Origin: Marchantia polymorpha subsp. ruderalis
Lineage: Eukaryota > Streptophyta > Marchantiopsida > Marchantiales > Marchantiaceae
DNA length: 64,000 nt
Direction: 5' to 3'
Assembly: GCA_037833965.1 (NCBI GenBank)
Contig: AP031355.1
Coordinates: forward strand, 27,553,501-27,617,500
This document shows, one piece after another, positions 1 through 14,460 of the stretch; the first letter of the stretch is position 1, and each line of letters begins with the position of its first letter. A model generated the notes under the pieces. That model made no database searches. It had not been told where the DNA came from and saw nothing but the letters and a program-made list of their open reading frames with translations. The position numbers were made by a program, and so were the translations under genes.

Positions 1-3000
1 TCTTGAGGGCATCAGAACTGGCATGTTATGCTTTCAGACGTGAAGAGCATGCGTTTTTTTTATTGCTTAGTGTGATGCAATAGCAGTTTGTAGACGATGA
101 TACCAACAGCGACTGGGGAGAAAAGATTCTCAGAGTTTTTGTTTCTTGTAATAACCGTGCAGATCTGGAAACGTTGGGCCCAGGAGGAATTTCATATATT
201 TGTAAAATGCTCGGACAGAATCTGGTTGCGCCAGCTGACGTCAATGGCCACCTCGTTGTTCATCTTACGGAACACGCTTACCCAAGGCCAGCGCATCGGC
301 GGGATTGATCATGGGCGGTAAAACTGTTCATCATGGGTCACGAATACTCGAACATATCAGATGCTTTAGCTCTGGCTCCATGCGCCATGGTCCCCCACGA
401 GGAGATTTATACAACCAGGGACCGAGTAAAGGTCAACGGATTAATCCATGCTGCGTGCAGTTTCATTTACTTATATCAAAAGGAAAAGCGCTCAAGCCGC
501 TGACGTGCCAATTCCACTCACTACTGTTCGGCAGATATCGCCGAAGGCAGGAAGCTGCGGAATCGGGTAATTTCATTGTCAGTTTGCCACTGCACATTAA
601 ATTGGATGCACGTATAATTGCACAAACGCAGCACTTCAACAGAGATGCGTGCCATGCACAGCGAAATTCTCAAACTCATTTTTGATAGTAAGTGACCCGA
701 TGCTCAATTCCCGAAAAAGAAGGATAATATGCAGGGTCAACCAATCATAAGAACACGGGTGTCCATTTTTTTCGATCGAAAGTCCAATAATGACGTACTC
801 CTAGTTGATGCCATGACTCGAACTGCATTACGAAAAATAATTGAAGAAAATTCAAGAGGAACTGAAGAAGAATTCAAGATTCAAGAAAGATTCTACCGAA
901 CGTGCGCTCGGTAAAATCTCAGTAATCTCCTTCCGGACCTAGCCTAAACATATATGGGGTCCATTAGTTGCTGATAATCGCATTTCGTCTGGCCCAGTTG
1001 AAGGACAGAGCGCAGCCCAGAGAGTTGTAATCGAGACGTCTATCGGCCACTTGGAGGATGAATTAGAGAGAGAACTTTTCAGACCAAATCAGGTTAGCGT
1101 CTTGGACGGCGGGCAAATTCCTGCGGCTGCCTCCCACTCTCAAGCTGAGCTTGGTCTAAATTCTGGTTACGGTTCTCTAGATCGAATAGAGCTCGTCAAC
1201 TGAGTAGAACCTCAGTCAGGTCTACTTGAAGAAGCCGTCATTTTCCGATTCCGTCCAGATGTGACGACTTTTGTGACGCCATTTAATCTGGACTGGTTTG
1301 GGGTTCGATGAATTCGATGAATTCGATGAAGTCGGAGAACTTGGACCTCGTCGGGTCTGCTGGTATGCCGCAAAGTCACATCGTTTACGAGGCAGACGAG
1401 GTCAATGTTAGGGAGAAGCGAAGGTAGAATTATTTGATGTTGACATCAGAAGTCATACTGTGGCTCGGAAACCAAAGTATGAGGGACTTCGAGAGTGAAG
1501 CATAATTGAAATGCTTATCCGAATCCATGGCTACCCCGGTGACAAGTTCAGAAGGTAATCCTGATTTTCAAAGAAAACGCGGCATCATTCATTTCAATTG
1601 ACTCCCAATGCTAGCTCCGCACTTGGTCAAGACTTTGAATTGGACTTGTCATCAGCACTGCATTCCAGCGCGTTTTGGCCGTTTTGGCTTAGTCACAGCT
1701 TTGAAGCTTTAAGAGAGTGCAGATTTTAAGTACACACATTACATCGAAAGAATCGATAATAGATATACTGGATGCCTATCGTAAACAGAGATGGGAAATG
1801 GAGATCTTTGCTCCACAACAAAACCTAGCGAACTAAACATTCGACAGCGAGATGGACTTGCCACTCCCTTCTTTTGGCTGGCTGCGATCGGGCCTGTTTG
1901 CTATGGCTAGTTCTGGTAACTGTTCTTTTCATGACGAGGTTTCATGTTATGTACGGGCCGTGTCCTCCTCCTTTCGCTCCGACATGGAATCCGGCTATCT
2001 GAAGTTTGTGTTGGCTTGGTTTGTAGATGTCTCGAACTTTGTGCACAAACATAAGTTACTACGGGTAGATCCGAGAAGCACTGGATCGTAGATCACGAAG
2101 TCAAACGTGATAAACTAATCGCACCAACACACAATCGGATGTTGAAATCGAGCACTGCGAGAGGCTCGACTTTAAAACTTTCTGGCTAACTATGAGGGGT
2201 CGTGTGAACTGAGGGCCGCACAGATACCGACAGAGATCTGAACTTCATTCGTTCTTTTCAACTTTACGTCAGCTCGTAGGAAATCGAATGAATGACGTTG
2301 ATATCTTTTCTGGTAAATCTCTCGCGAAAAACTGCACACGTCTGTACATATTGAAGGATGAGAGAGCTACGTCTCAAAAGATGATGACTCAAAAGACTTT
2401 ACGTGAGAAACAACGTAGGGCCGACCTTCTGGTCCAACAAGAAGGATTCCATCCTTTTCAATAATTGCTCATCTGGCCGTACTACTTAAAACAATCGAAG
2501 AGCTGTTTTCCAGTTGTGGAAGGTCGTTGGCGAGGCCTTTTCTGTACAGAGCTTCTTTTCGATGCAAGTCGAAGTTGTTTATGCAGAATTGTTCCTGTCC
2601 ACAGTAAGATTATCAATCCTGTTCACCAAGCGTACTAGAAACGTCTTCCGTCGCGGGGAAGGGAAGCGTACCGGCGAGGAAACCTGGAGAGCCTTCCCGT
2701 CCTCGGGGTACATAACAGCGCATCACATTTCGGGAGCTGGACAAATGTTGGAAGATTTCGAGTCGGTCGTTTCATCTTCATTGTCACAATGTCACAGTAC
2801 GAGCCGAATCTCATATCGATCAATTTACCTGCTTAGTTCCCCAGTCGACTTGTAATCCTTTAGCATGTTTTAGAGCCATCGGATCATATCAATTTCTCCT
2901 CACTAGCCTTTTTAGAACTTACACAGGTACGAAGTGTGTCAGGAGCGCATGGAAGCATTGGTCGAGGCGCAGTGAGCTCTCGCTGCATAAAGGACGGGAA

Positions 3001-6000
3001 TTTAGTGCTTTTCAGCTTGATGGTGAGCATGTGGAGCCCTATGACGTACTGCCCTTCTTTAGACGGCTGAATCGAAATTTTGTCTCGAGATGCTGGTTTG
3101 TCTGTTTTTCTTCAATGTGGTCTCATTTTTTTGTATTACACATCATATAAATTTTATGAACATCAAGTGTGCGAGATAATTTTCCAGACAAAAAAGTATC
3201 TCAACTGAGTTTTCATGTATGGTCATCAATCAGAGCATGTTTCATGAGACCAGTTGGTATTTACTGCATCACACTATGTACCGGAAATGTCATCCATTGT
3301 ACGACAATAGGTAGCTAAAAAAGGTCATTCCATGCATCTGTTGCTTGACACATTGTCCCAACATGAAGAATCAAAACAAGCATCATGAGCGATGAACTTC
3401 AAAGTCCTAGAAATACGTTTTGCGATCTACATATTCTTTCTTGGTATAAATTTGTAATCAACTTTAAGGGATACTCTGAAAACAAAACTCACAGAAAAAA
3501 TCCCAATACCCTTGGGTGTGTTACTAAACATATAAAAGGAGACTTCTATATGTGTTGCCTATTGATTTATCGATACATGAACAATGTCCATTTAAATAAA
3601 TAAATACTTAGATAAATCTTCGCTGTATTTGAAGAAGCAAAGAATTTACATATCATTGTACTAACTGACTGATAAAATCGAAAAACTTAAATCAGGAGAA
3701 GGCTAAGACAATTTTTGGTGGAAATTGGACATAAATTCATGATTTTGCCAATACATTCCTGATTGAAATTTTATGAATTAGTTCCTAGGACTTGTTTTGT
3801 ACATAAGTGATATTATATTCTGAATTGCTACTTGAGCTTAACAAGACATCTAAATTTCTGAAATTTTCAGAGGTTGATAAGATCAGTTGGGTTAAAAAAC
3901 TTATTTTTGCTGTCTTTGAAAGAGAGAGAGGAGCTCAAGATGGTGGCAAACGCAAAGTCAGTGCCCAACTGTGTCACATGAGATGTATATGATATCTCTA
4001 GTGGAAACCAGATAAGATTATAGCCCATGAAGATTAGATCTGGAAAGGATGTTCTGAATTCCGTTGATAAAGATGTTTTTTTGGACATTTTAAATCATGG
4101 TAAAGCACGGACAAATGTTAGTGGGACTTTTATCCACGATGGAAGTAGATTGGGTAAAAGATTCGACTTTCTCAACCTTTCATACTATCTAATGCATATA
4201 CGGCTCCAAGATGACAGCGTGGACTTTTTGAGAAGAATTTTTATTATTTAGAGTGATGAAACATTTTTAAACGTATGTAGTATTTATTTCATGCTATCTT
4301 TTCCTGAAGATCTGTAATGGTGATTTATGCTCACCTGATCGTCCACTTTATCAGGAAAAGGTTTTTCCTGAAACGTAATACCATTGAATGTAACAACTTC
4401 TGCATATAACGATACATTATATTATTGCACACGTTTATTTTTGTCTGTCTTGTTCGTAGAACCAATTTTACTAGCTTCTATTTGGAGTCGATATGTTGGG
4501 TTGCACTACAGGTCACAAAAAATGTCCATGGTTGTGGGCATACACACGAAAAGTCATTGTCCTGTTATCAGAGAGTAGAAACGTTCAGCCTCATGAAGCA
4601 TTGATATTATTATATTCTTTGCTATCTTGATTTTGTGAAATGCTTATATATCCTATCTTGATAATTGAGATGTAGTTGCAAGGACCAATAAAAAGACGGT
4701 AGTAGCCACAGTAAAAGTTACCACTCTCTTTTGACTTTTGATTTTGGATGTGGGCAGGTTTTGGCCGGCGTACGGCTTGTTCATCTCTTGGACGCTTCCA
4801 ACCGTAAATGATTTAATTTCTCGGAATTTATTAATATATCACAAAAGTGACAATGAGTACGTGGCCTGTCTTACGAAAGAAATAATTCGCACTAGTTAGT
4901 GGGAATATGTAACGTGTCTTTTGTGACATCAACAATATGTGCCATATCAGATGAATGTAAGCACGAATATATGGACCCCACGGTTCGTTGTTGAAGATGG
5001 GGCAAGGGAGGCGTTGCGCAATCTATCACCCATTCGACAAGGAAAACACAGTGTTTCTTGTTTAGAGTCCCCATGGGCAGTGGAACCCCAGGTGTAGATT
5101 TCTATTGATTTTTGATGCTCATGAAATTAGATTCTCTTCACGTCTGTGACAGTAGTGGGCATGAAGTAGGGTGTGTGCTATTGAGTGTGAACGACATTAT
5201 GGAGAGGCAAGAGTGTTCTCGAGCCTCGGTTCTCAAGTGGAACAACTGTCAGGAGAATAACTGAGCAGTAACCGTCCACAATTCTCGAAAGAAGAGCGGA
5301 CGACGGTGTAGGGGTACTTGACCAAAGAACATTAGCAACACCGAGTTCACCAAACTCATGCCGTTTGAACTTGATTCTAGAGTGGAAACAAACGATTCTG
5401 TCCTTTTTATCCTCATGTAGCGTAAACAAGGAGTTTGAAGCCATATTGACGAGACAGTTTGGAGCCATTTCCGTAAGAATTTGATCCAATGTGGAGACCT
5501 GCAATTTTGTGTTCGACATCTTCTCATACTAATGGGTAGAGGCACAAAGTATCGGCATTTCCCATTATTGCTGCTCTTTGCGATACTTAGAACATGACCA
5601 AACAGGATTCATTGGAATAGTTGACCCCATACGTCACTTGTGACTACTTCGTTGGATTGACGGAGTTTCAGTAGGGTGCACAATTCTGATACTATTAAAC
5701 ATACACACGTATACCAAAATTATGTGACGAAGAGACCAACTTTACCCACATTCGAGACTGTACTTATTGCAGATGCTGCTCAAAACTGAAATGATCACAA
5801 ACTCTTGATATGCTTACGTGCAGCGTGCCAATGCATTAGCCTAGAACTCTGAAAAATGGGTGATATACATGGAGGAATGACGAGGAATTATGCACACAGT
5901 TATGAATGTGATCACAGTCTGTCCATCCACAGTATACATTCAGTACAAACAATTGTAACCATTTAAGCATAAGGAAGCTTTTCGAAGTTATGTCTGTGAA

Positions 6001-6213
6001 TGTATCTTAAAGAAGAAGACAGTGACGAGTCTCGACTGTTCCGGACTACTTCCTAGTATACAATAGGCAGTTTAATTATGTTGAACACGGCCTCTAATAA
6101 AAAACTCAAGATCGATAGAAACTAATCTCTGATCATTGTGTTGGCAGTTTCATCGTTCTAGCTATTGTGACTCAGTACGGGTCGGAAGAAAATCTGGACT
6201 GGACATTTGGCGC
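1..6213. other. Gene-poor flanking DNA
   Basis: I find no reading frame here with recognisable domains, no convincing exon chain and no tRNA or rRNA. Open frames are short, low in complexity and overlap on both strands. The stretch from about 3100 to 4700 is AT-rich. A 9-bp unit (GATGAATTC) is repeated about three times near 1308-1330. Nothing else can be supported. Confidence 0.6.
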
Positions 6214-7668
6214 TCATGAAACCCACTGTCTTGCGTGCTTTATGTTGGGAATTTTGAGACGAAATTTAGAGGAGAGATCGTGCACGAGATGCTGACTGAT
6301 CCGGCACCTGGCTCCAGGCTTGAAGCTCACCAGCTTCGGGCAACCGAGGGCGATTTCCCTCACCCCGTGATCAGTTAGGTTTACATCGAGCTCCAGCGAG
6401 ACCAGATTGACCATGTGCGTGGCGATGGCTCCGGCTTCGGCGTTCCCATTTTCGTAATATTCCCGGTCATTGAAAGCATTGTGCAGATTTCTGGCAAACT
6501 TTGTCAGTGCATGGCAGTTCATGCCGATCTCTCTTAAGGAATCTGCAGTCACGTTGAAACAGCCACTCAGATCAAGACACTCCAGCAGATGACAATTTCT
6601 CGCGATGTGTGAGCATCCGGTATCCGTCAAGGTGGTCATCGTATTCAGCTCTAAAATCTTCAAGCCGGGCATGTAAGTTCCGATTGCTAGGGCCTCCTCA
6701 TCCCCATGCGGCGGCCTTAGATTGTCATCGTATAAACTGAGGCTTCTGAGCATGTTGCGAGAGAGCTTCGTCAGCGAGGGATTGTATGTTCCGAACATCT
6801 TCAAGGTTTCCTTCGATATGTTGTAGCAGTCGCTGAGATCCAGCGCCTCGAGCTGCCGGCAGCGTTGGGCCAGTTCGATGGCCGAAGAGTCATGGAGCTG
6901 CGAGGTGTTGGTGATCGTCAGGCTTTTCAACTGCGAGCACGCCAGTCCGATGGCTTCGACAGATTTGATCGTGCATAAGCCTCCCGTGATACAAATTTCA
7001 CGCAGCTGGCTGCCGCTAAGATCCAAGAAATGTTGAATTATACTTTGCTGCGCTTCATCCGACAGGCGATCGTCATGTCGAATCCACCGGTCCCTTGTCC
7101 ATGTCGTCAGATCCACGGTTCTCCACGACGCGGGGCTTCTCGATGCGTCCCTCCACGCCTTACAAACCAGAGGCACCACCCTCAACTTGTCCTCGAGAGG
7201 TACGTGATTTATGATCTCCTCCAGAGCTACCATGCGGCCATTGAATGCTTCAGAATTCCCTTCTCCAGTTTCTTTGACGTCAATCTGTGAAACAATTTCC
7301 TGTACCCGCTGTGATGGATCGAAAGGTGGGCTATTTGTGATTTCCCCATGAGCTGCAGCAGTTCGAGTGGATATCTCAGGACTTCTTTCTCGAATTTCTT
7401 CTTCGGTCACGGTTTCATCATCGATGTCGAATCCATGTTCGCTGTCGAGCGACCTTTGATATAAATCGATTTCTGCAACTTCGATGCCTGTTGTTGTAAT
7501 CGGTGCTGCTGCCATGGTGCTTTTTTCTTGTTGTAAACTGTCCGCTAAACGTGCCCTTTTTCTCGATCTCCTGTCTCTGTCATCCTCGCCACCACCGCCA
7601 GCATAGTCGAGTCCAATGCACCTGTATGCTGCTGAGAAGCACGTCCGCACGCGCCGAAACGCAGGCAT
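6214..7668 (-). CDS. F-box/LRR protein (SKP1-interacting type)
   Basis: Single-exon gene of 484 codons. Residues about 146-190 form an F-box (EEIINHVPLEDKLRVVPLVC, then the CKAWRDAS core and SWRTVDL), the segment that in this family docks on SKP1 in an SCF ubiquitin ligase. Residues about 215-470 are leucine-rich repeats of the cysteine-containing type, with units such as LEALDLSDCYNIS and LECLDLSGCFNVT, which normally bind the substrate. The N-terminal 140 residues are charged and probably disordered, with a basic cluster RDRRSRKRAR (31-40) that could be a nuclear signal. The first ATG is used; Met52 is an alternative start. The substrate is unknown. The F-box and repeat pattern resemble plant FBW2/SKIP1-type proteins. 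The closest relative visible here is the plus-strand gene at 15782. Confidence 0.85.
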   Translation of the reverse strand: MPAFRRVRTCFSAAYRCIGLDYAGGGGEDDRDRRSRKRARLADSLQQEKSTMAAAPITTTGIEVAEIDLYQRSLDSEHGFDIDDETVTEEEIRERSPEISTRTAAAHGEITNSPPFDPSQRVQEIVSQIDVKETGEGNSEAFNGRMVALEEIINHVPLEDKLRVVPLVCKAWRDASRSPASWRTVDLTTWTRDRWIRHDDRLSDEAQQSIIQHFLDLSGSQLREICITGGLCTIKSVEAIGLACSQLKSLTITNTSQLHDSSAIELAQRCRQLEALDLSDCYNISKETLKMFGTYNPSLTKLSRNMLRSLSLYDDNLRPPHGDEEALAIGTYMPGLKILELNTMTTLTDTGCSHIARNCHLLECLDLSGCFNVTADSLREIGMNCHALTKFARNLHNAFNDREYYENGNAEAGAIATHMVNLVSLELDVNLTDHGVREIALGCPKLVSFKPGARCRISQHLVHDLSSKFRLKIPNIKHARQWVS

Positions 7669-10460
7669 CTCGAGCTATGGAACTCCTCCGATAAGCAAAT
7701 TGTTCGGTCAAACGAGAAGACGATTTCAAAACGTGATCGAAACGTCAACTCGTTTGCGACAAGAGAAAGTGAACGGCAAGGATCAGTCTACACCACAAAG
7801 CTCATAGAGCTCACCCAATTTATCCCTTCTGTGATGTGTTGCAAGGCTTGTTCGCAGTTCGTAAATGGAAGCGGGATTTTACATAAACTAAGATATCTCA
7901 TCTCTCATCGATCTGCACTCTAGGTCTGCCCGGAATAGACTGGAAGGCCTCATTTCCATTGAGTTTCCATCAGAATCTGACGAGACGTGTGATTCGACTC
8001 CCTGATTCTATGTATCGTACCACACACACTGCTTACAGAAGAGAGTGAGCTTCACGACTGCCCATCGTAAAGATTTGACAGCTATCGTAGAGAGATGGTT
8101 AGGCTTGCCAAAAGGATCAGCCATTTGCCCCAGAAGAAGGATATTCAAACCCTAAACCCAGAAGAGGATTTTCAAAGTGCGAAGAGTCAACGAGATGCCC
8201 GGCTTTTCAACGACGACGTCCTTTGCGACTCACGAAGTGCTAGAGCATCATGGTACTATGATTTCTGCCCCATACACAGAACGGTGTGAAGATTCGGGTG
8301 CTAGTCATTGGAGAAGACCAAAGTCGATAACGAAAGATTAGATTCCCGACGCGGGTTTCAAGTGTGGACCGTGTCCTCGTTTGAGCAGATGACATGAGCT
8401 CACTGTGTTGCATACAAACAAGGCTCCGGCAGGGATAGTCTTTTGTTCGGATGGATGGCATGACATGACCTCACGGTGCGACTTGCACGCAAGCTTTGGG
8501 CAAGTTGTAATGTCCCTAAGAATAGGTTGCAGGTGAAATCTGTCCACGAGTCAACTACAACGACATGAAATGTCTTATCCTTAACACACCACAAGGCGAT
8601 TCAATCGAACAAGGCCTGTCGTTTCTCCAGCCAGGTGGGCAGATTTGATGCTGTAATTGATGGGTGAGAACTCTTCAGACAGAAGTATACCTGCTGACTG
8701 AGATTTTCAAATGACCAAAAAGGGACACAAGAAGATCTCCGGGCGTGGCCAGCATGGGCTAAGATTGGCTGACATAGAATTTGCGCGTCTGACGTGAATT
8801 CAAGAGATACCTTGTGCACTTTTTGACTTCCTCCAATCGTCAAAGTAGTCGTAAGTAAAGTCGAGTCGTGTATCTTCGTTGTCCGATGACAGCGAGAGCT
8901 CGAAGGGTTTTTCCGTCTCGAAACGACCGATTAGATTTCAAATATACTGTATCACTTGCCAAGATTGAGTGGATCGAAAGTTGGGTGGCATGGCAAGCAG
9001 CACCTCCATTCTGAGATACGGGGAGACTCTAGCAGCTGAAAAATGTCCGTGTCTAGGCTTAGGTCCAAAGAGCTACTGAATCCTCATTTAGAAGCTCTAG
9101 ATCATTGTAAAAGTCGCATCACGTTATGCATGCAGTCATCATCGAAAACCCGGTGCAGACTGTATCTGTGAAGTTGAGAATCGGGGCATGCATGGCTGAA
9201 GCAGCGACTGAGAAAAAGTAAATCACAATCCACTTAGACTTATGAAGTAGCTGACGTGCAGACCTTTCCTCGCTGTTGCAGATTTGGCAAGGTCGAAAAC
9301 GTTGATTAAAAAAATCAGATCTTCCCTCTTCGACAATGATTGTAGCTTGGATAAGACCCGAAGAAAAATCCCGTGGTAGGTTCTCTCTAAGTGCAACAAA
9401 TCGGGGAGTAACCTCACGTTTTGCTCTCATGGATATTAAGCATCTATCTAAACCACTCGAGAACTGCAATCATGAAACATTTGCGATAATCCAGTGTTAG
9501 CTTCTGCAGTAGAATTGTCATCTTGCTCTTTACTTACTTAGAACTAATGATCTCACTTCAAAGAGCTAGCTACGTACACAAGTGAAGGGGAAGTAAGTAA
9601 TATAGAGAAAACCATGGCAAGACCCCATCATGAAGTACATGGATGAAACCAAAAGTTCAGATGAGGCTAGGTTCTGATAGCATCACGATCACGATCGGAT
9701 ATCCACAATTAGCTTGTTAGCTTCATACAGTACTCGTTCGAGCAAATGGACGGATTGATTCCTTCTATACGCATCAAGTAAGAGAAGTGGGGACGCGTTG
9801 AGTAAACAAGCGATGCAGCTCAAAGCCAAGATTAGTAAACACCGATTTTCATTCTTCACAAGCACTTTAAGTAAACCTCACATCTTGACCGAAGCACAAG
9901 ATGATCAGTATTATTTAATTCCAACAAAGATAGTAGATTCTTCTTCTATAATCTATGATGAAGATCTTGTATATTGCACATCTGTTATGGCATAACCATG
10001 TGTAGCCATATGCAAATAGTGCTTAAGTCTGGTTCAATATTGACTACTGAGTTAAGTATATTGGAACGAAAACTGAAATAAAGAAGAGAGAAAAAGGTCC
10101 GGCAAAGTCAGAATTTATCAACACTCGTAGAACCATAATTGCAAACTTTGCATACACTGTTTTTTGGAGATAAAAATATCATAATCTATTTGATACTAAA
10201 ACGTTAGCTAAATTTGCGGAGCTTTATGATATCACTTTGAAGGATGAGAGATATAAAATGCAGTAGCTTAACATATTCAGTACTAGATTTTGTGACCTGT
10301 AGTCAAGAGAAAGAAAGACACATGAGTTGAAATTCAAGGTCCTACTATAAAGATCAAGTTTTAGTTTCAGCACAAGTGTGCGACGTAATTTGTTTGGCAA
10401 CAGTTTAAAACTGGCATACTTTGATGCTAAAACTCAAATAGATGGAAAGAGTTTAGCAAT

Positions 10461-10748
10461 TAGGGTTGGAGGCACAACCTCAAAGGGCATGCCCAGGACG
10501 GGGGTATGCCTTGTTCGCAGTCTTCCATACAGGCATGCCTGTATGTAAAAAGAAAATTATACGAATGTCTAGAATTTTTCAACAATTTTATTTCTTAGAG
10601 TGTTTTACTTCCGTATAAGTATATTTCCGAATACGTTAAATGTACGTATTGTAATACAGGCACGCCTGGAATCATGAGGTATGCCTTTTGACGTTGAAAG
10701 GGGGCATGGCATGCCTCAAAATATTTCGCTCTGCCTCCAACTCTAACC
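10461..10748. mobile_element. MITE-like element (candidate)
   Basis: About 288 bp bounded by imperfect terminal inverted repeats: TAGGGTTGGAGGCA at the left end and TGCCTCCAACTCTAACC at the right end. GCAAT lies directly outside both ends (10456-10460 and 10749-10753), as expected of a 5-bp target-site duplication. The interior is rich in the palindromic word GGCATGCC, including a 16-bp palindrome near 10530. It has no coding capacity. The superfamily cannot be assigned from these ends. Confidence 0.5.
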
Positions 10749-13700
10749 GCAATGGTCTTCAGAACTTGTCTTTTCAATCCTAGCATGGTGTTTCAACTGT
10801 ATGTGTGAAGCATTTTTTGAATATTACAAAAAGTAATATTTGCAAGAGTGTGAGAAGTTCGTCTAAAATATTGAACATCAGAAAAATTTTAAATGATTCA
10901 AAATGTGTTTTAAGAGTTATTTGACACCAATCTGTGAACTTAATGAGAATATATAAGTAGAGTTTTGAATTTTGAACTGAGTTTATATCATGAAAGATCA
11001 TGAAATATATTATTATATTTTCTGAAATTAATTCAAAATCCAAGATAAAATAAATCAAGACTGTTAAAAGCTTGTCTAATTTTTTAGGTATGAATCAAAT
11101 GAGTATATTATTATACAAATCCAAAAAGTACACTGTGTTTTTTCGAACTATTGGAATACAATTAATATATTCAAAAAGTGCTTTGGTTTATAAAAATTAA
11201 ATCTTATCAAAATAAATTTGGAATTTTTTTCAAATTCAAAAGTTTTATAAAAAAATCGTTCGAAATAACATAATTTTTAGATTGTTGAGTCATAAAATTG
11301 ATCGCATACGACATCTCAGATCCTCCACGACAATGTGTAACAATGACTTTTGCATTTCCGTTTGTGGCTTTTGCTTTTACATGCTCATAACATCAAGTTT
11401 GCATTGGCTTTAATCTTCCACTGGTCTTTTTAGAGCCAAATAATCTTTTCTTGAATATCGTAATATTTTATATAATATACAATGTAATTCAAAAAAAATA
11501 GAATAGACAAAAATGAAATAAATTAAAATATTATAATAATAAAAATTAAACTAATCTAATTTGGAAATCATTCTAGTCACCATTCACTACTATCCCAATA
11601 TTGGTTCACTTTAATTTCTATAAAATAAATTGGTTTACAATTTACTTCATATAAAAGTATGACATGATTACACACATTTTATGTAAATTCCTAATATTAC
11701 TTGCACCAGAAGGAATCATTCGATTGTACGAAGAGTTTCTTCACCGTATCTCTATACGGGATTATAGGTTGGCTAGCTCTTGCTTGTTTTTTTTTTTCGT
11801 CTTCATAATATCTGGATAGTCCTTTCACTGTGCTTTTGTCCGTGACACATTGTAGACTGCCGGTGTTCTGATATGATGTTCTATTTATGTTCCGATAGCG
11901 CAGGAGTGAGTGTAGCAAGAAGCTATAGATACATATGTTAGACAACTGGTTTTACTCACAACGTCCACTGGGGACTAGTTCTCTACTCGTACATTATTAC
12001 GTACTGTAGGTCATATTTAAAACATCAATAGGGGTAGAAAAGTCCTCACTGGGTGAAGGACACCTCGACCAGTCCGATAGGTAGAACATCTCCCAGATGG
12101 ACTAATATACTCCAATGATTTGTTAGTTGATCCTTATTGGTCTCTCTCGAAACGTTTCATCGTATTGGGATCAAAGTTCCTCGCTTGAGGTTTCAAAATG
12201 CCTTTACAAGACTTGTAGCGAATTCGAAGCCTCAATTGCAGATCTATTGTTTGCTGTTATGAGAAGCCAAGTGTAAATATTAAATTCACAGCTGGCTTAT
12301 GGCAGTGGCAGCGGCTAGAGAGCTTATAGTTTAAAGCAATATAAGAACGGCTTCGGATGGTGTCCGTTTCTCAATGCAGTTGTTTGGATTCAACCACACT
12401 GGCCTCTCAATTTAACACTACTTCACCTATTTGAAGTGCAGAGCTGCCTCTGGAATAGTTTTTTGTCGTGTGAACACATTATTGATGCCCAGAGAGCAAT
12501 GAAGAAACACCAAACACACAAATAGAAGACTTCAGATAAACCATCCAGACAATCTCCCGGACGCTGAAATGAAAATGACGTGAAATTGGAGACTATATAC
12601 GTGCATGTTGGACACTCCTTGTTAAGAAATACGAGATTTCTGAAAGTTCGAATTTTGTCCGCACTTACATACAATCAGAAGCAAAATGCATTGTCGCAAC
12701 ACAGGCAATAATGGTGGAAGTTCTGAGAGATCAAGTTCTAAATTTCAGGCACATTGAACTCAACTACGTAATTATTGAGCCATCTAAATTTATGGTCGGC
12801 CGTGAATTCAGAAAATCAAAATAAACATTTTGCTGCTTTCAAGAAACACAATTCAGAGGATTAGTGCCTACACTTTTTCATGAAACGTGGGAAGTCCAAC
12901 TATGCTATGAATAACTCCCCGTTGTTTCTAGATGTCTTTTTGGAATGTACGAAGAAGTTTGCAGATAATAGTTGATTATAACAAAAGCTCACATCAGTCA
13001 GGTTCACTTTAAACTAGACTGTTTGAACAGAGGATGAATCAGTCGCTATCGGTCGCTGGTTCATATCTCTTTCTACAATCCATTTCGTCTCATGATCCAT
13101 ATTTTATCAAATTTTGTCGGATCCGGTATACCTAAGCTTTAAGTGAGTCAAAACCTCCTACTTGCAAGCTCAGATTTCTACAGACAGAACGTCCACTCGA
13201 AGTAATAAAGGCGAGTAATCATAAAATCACGATATCGTCAATCTGCGACTTGTACAACCGGAAAATTTTATGAATGCAAAACTGTCAGAAGTGAATCACA
13301 GCATACCAGCACAAAGTTGAAGAATAATGCGAAGACTGGATCGCTCCATGTTACCGAATCGTCTCATCGGGTATGCAAATTCTCTTCGCGTACAGCCGCC
13401 AGCACATTGATCAATTTGTGGAGGAGGTGGCTGTGAGATGAATAGATCATCTCAAAGAGTGGAAATATTGCAGTCTTGGAGGATGTCACTTCCTGAGGGA
13501 ATCATGGAAGATAGCAGCTGTAATGGTTATGTCTATATAAATCCTGGAGACATCAGGTTGATCTAAAAAGCTGCTCACGCGAAGCTTGGAGTTACCATCA
13601 CTTTAGAACAGATAAATTCATAACTGTTGCGGTCCACGCGAATGTCGGGCTAATCGCCGTAATTACCAAGGCTGAGAGTGATTCTTCAAAACTAAAATTT

Positions 13701-14431
13701 CATTGCAACATAGCAGGAGATTGTTTTGACAAATGATACAATCGTTAAATTTGATCTTGATTTTCCTAGCAGAATGAGTGACCATACCAAACGGCAGGTA
13801 TGCCAGGGTTGAGACTAAAGCGTCGAAGAATTATGTGACCGTGCTGTGAGATCCATACGGACAAAAGTATAGTTTCCATCTTCGAGCCCCATTCACTGGA
13901 AAAGAAATCAAGTCATGCCAGAGCAGCTGTCAAATTTGATTGCACATTTCAGATGTCAATAAATATATTCCTAGGTTGCTTGCAGTGAAAGGCTTGAAGC
14001 TCTCATCAGTCACTGTTCGATTCACTTATCTGAGCCCAGATTATACAATCTCCTCGGTTGGGACCTTAAGCACAATTGGCGACCGGCATGCAGGATCGAG
14101 ATTCAATACCTGTAGACGGAGGATCAAAATACAAATTTTCTCAATCCCACTGTTTGCTTTGCGGTCGATCTGGACCGAATGGCAGCAGGATAGTGGGTTA
14201 CTTTCGATGACATATTTCACGGGTATGTAGTCAAGCCTTCTCGGTTGGATTCCTCATATGACGGGAGAAAAAATGTGAAGATTAAACTATCCATTCCACG
14301 ACCCTGAAAGAGATCAGCTTCGGATCTCCACGGCCAATTCATGATCTACGCTAAAGGTCATGTTAATCAGTTGTGATCTAGACGAAATATAGTACAAGCT
14401 TTTTACGGTCATGGCAGGTCCGATTACGGAA

Positions 14432-14460
14432 GGTATAATTGATGCTCAATCAATTATACC
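14432..14460. repeat. Perfect 12-bp inverted repeat (hairpin)
   Basis: GGTATAATTGAT is followed by a 5-base spacer and then its exact reverse complement. It is AT-rich, has no poly-T tail and lies next to no recognised gene, so no role is proposed. Confidence 0.5.

Noticed and set aside
943-1203. 86-codon open stretch on the plus strand with fairly balanced composition
   Set aside because: No ATG, no recognised domain and no neighbouring exon; open length alone can arise by chance.
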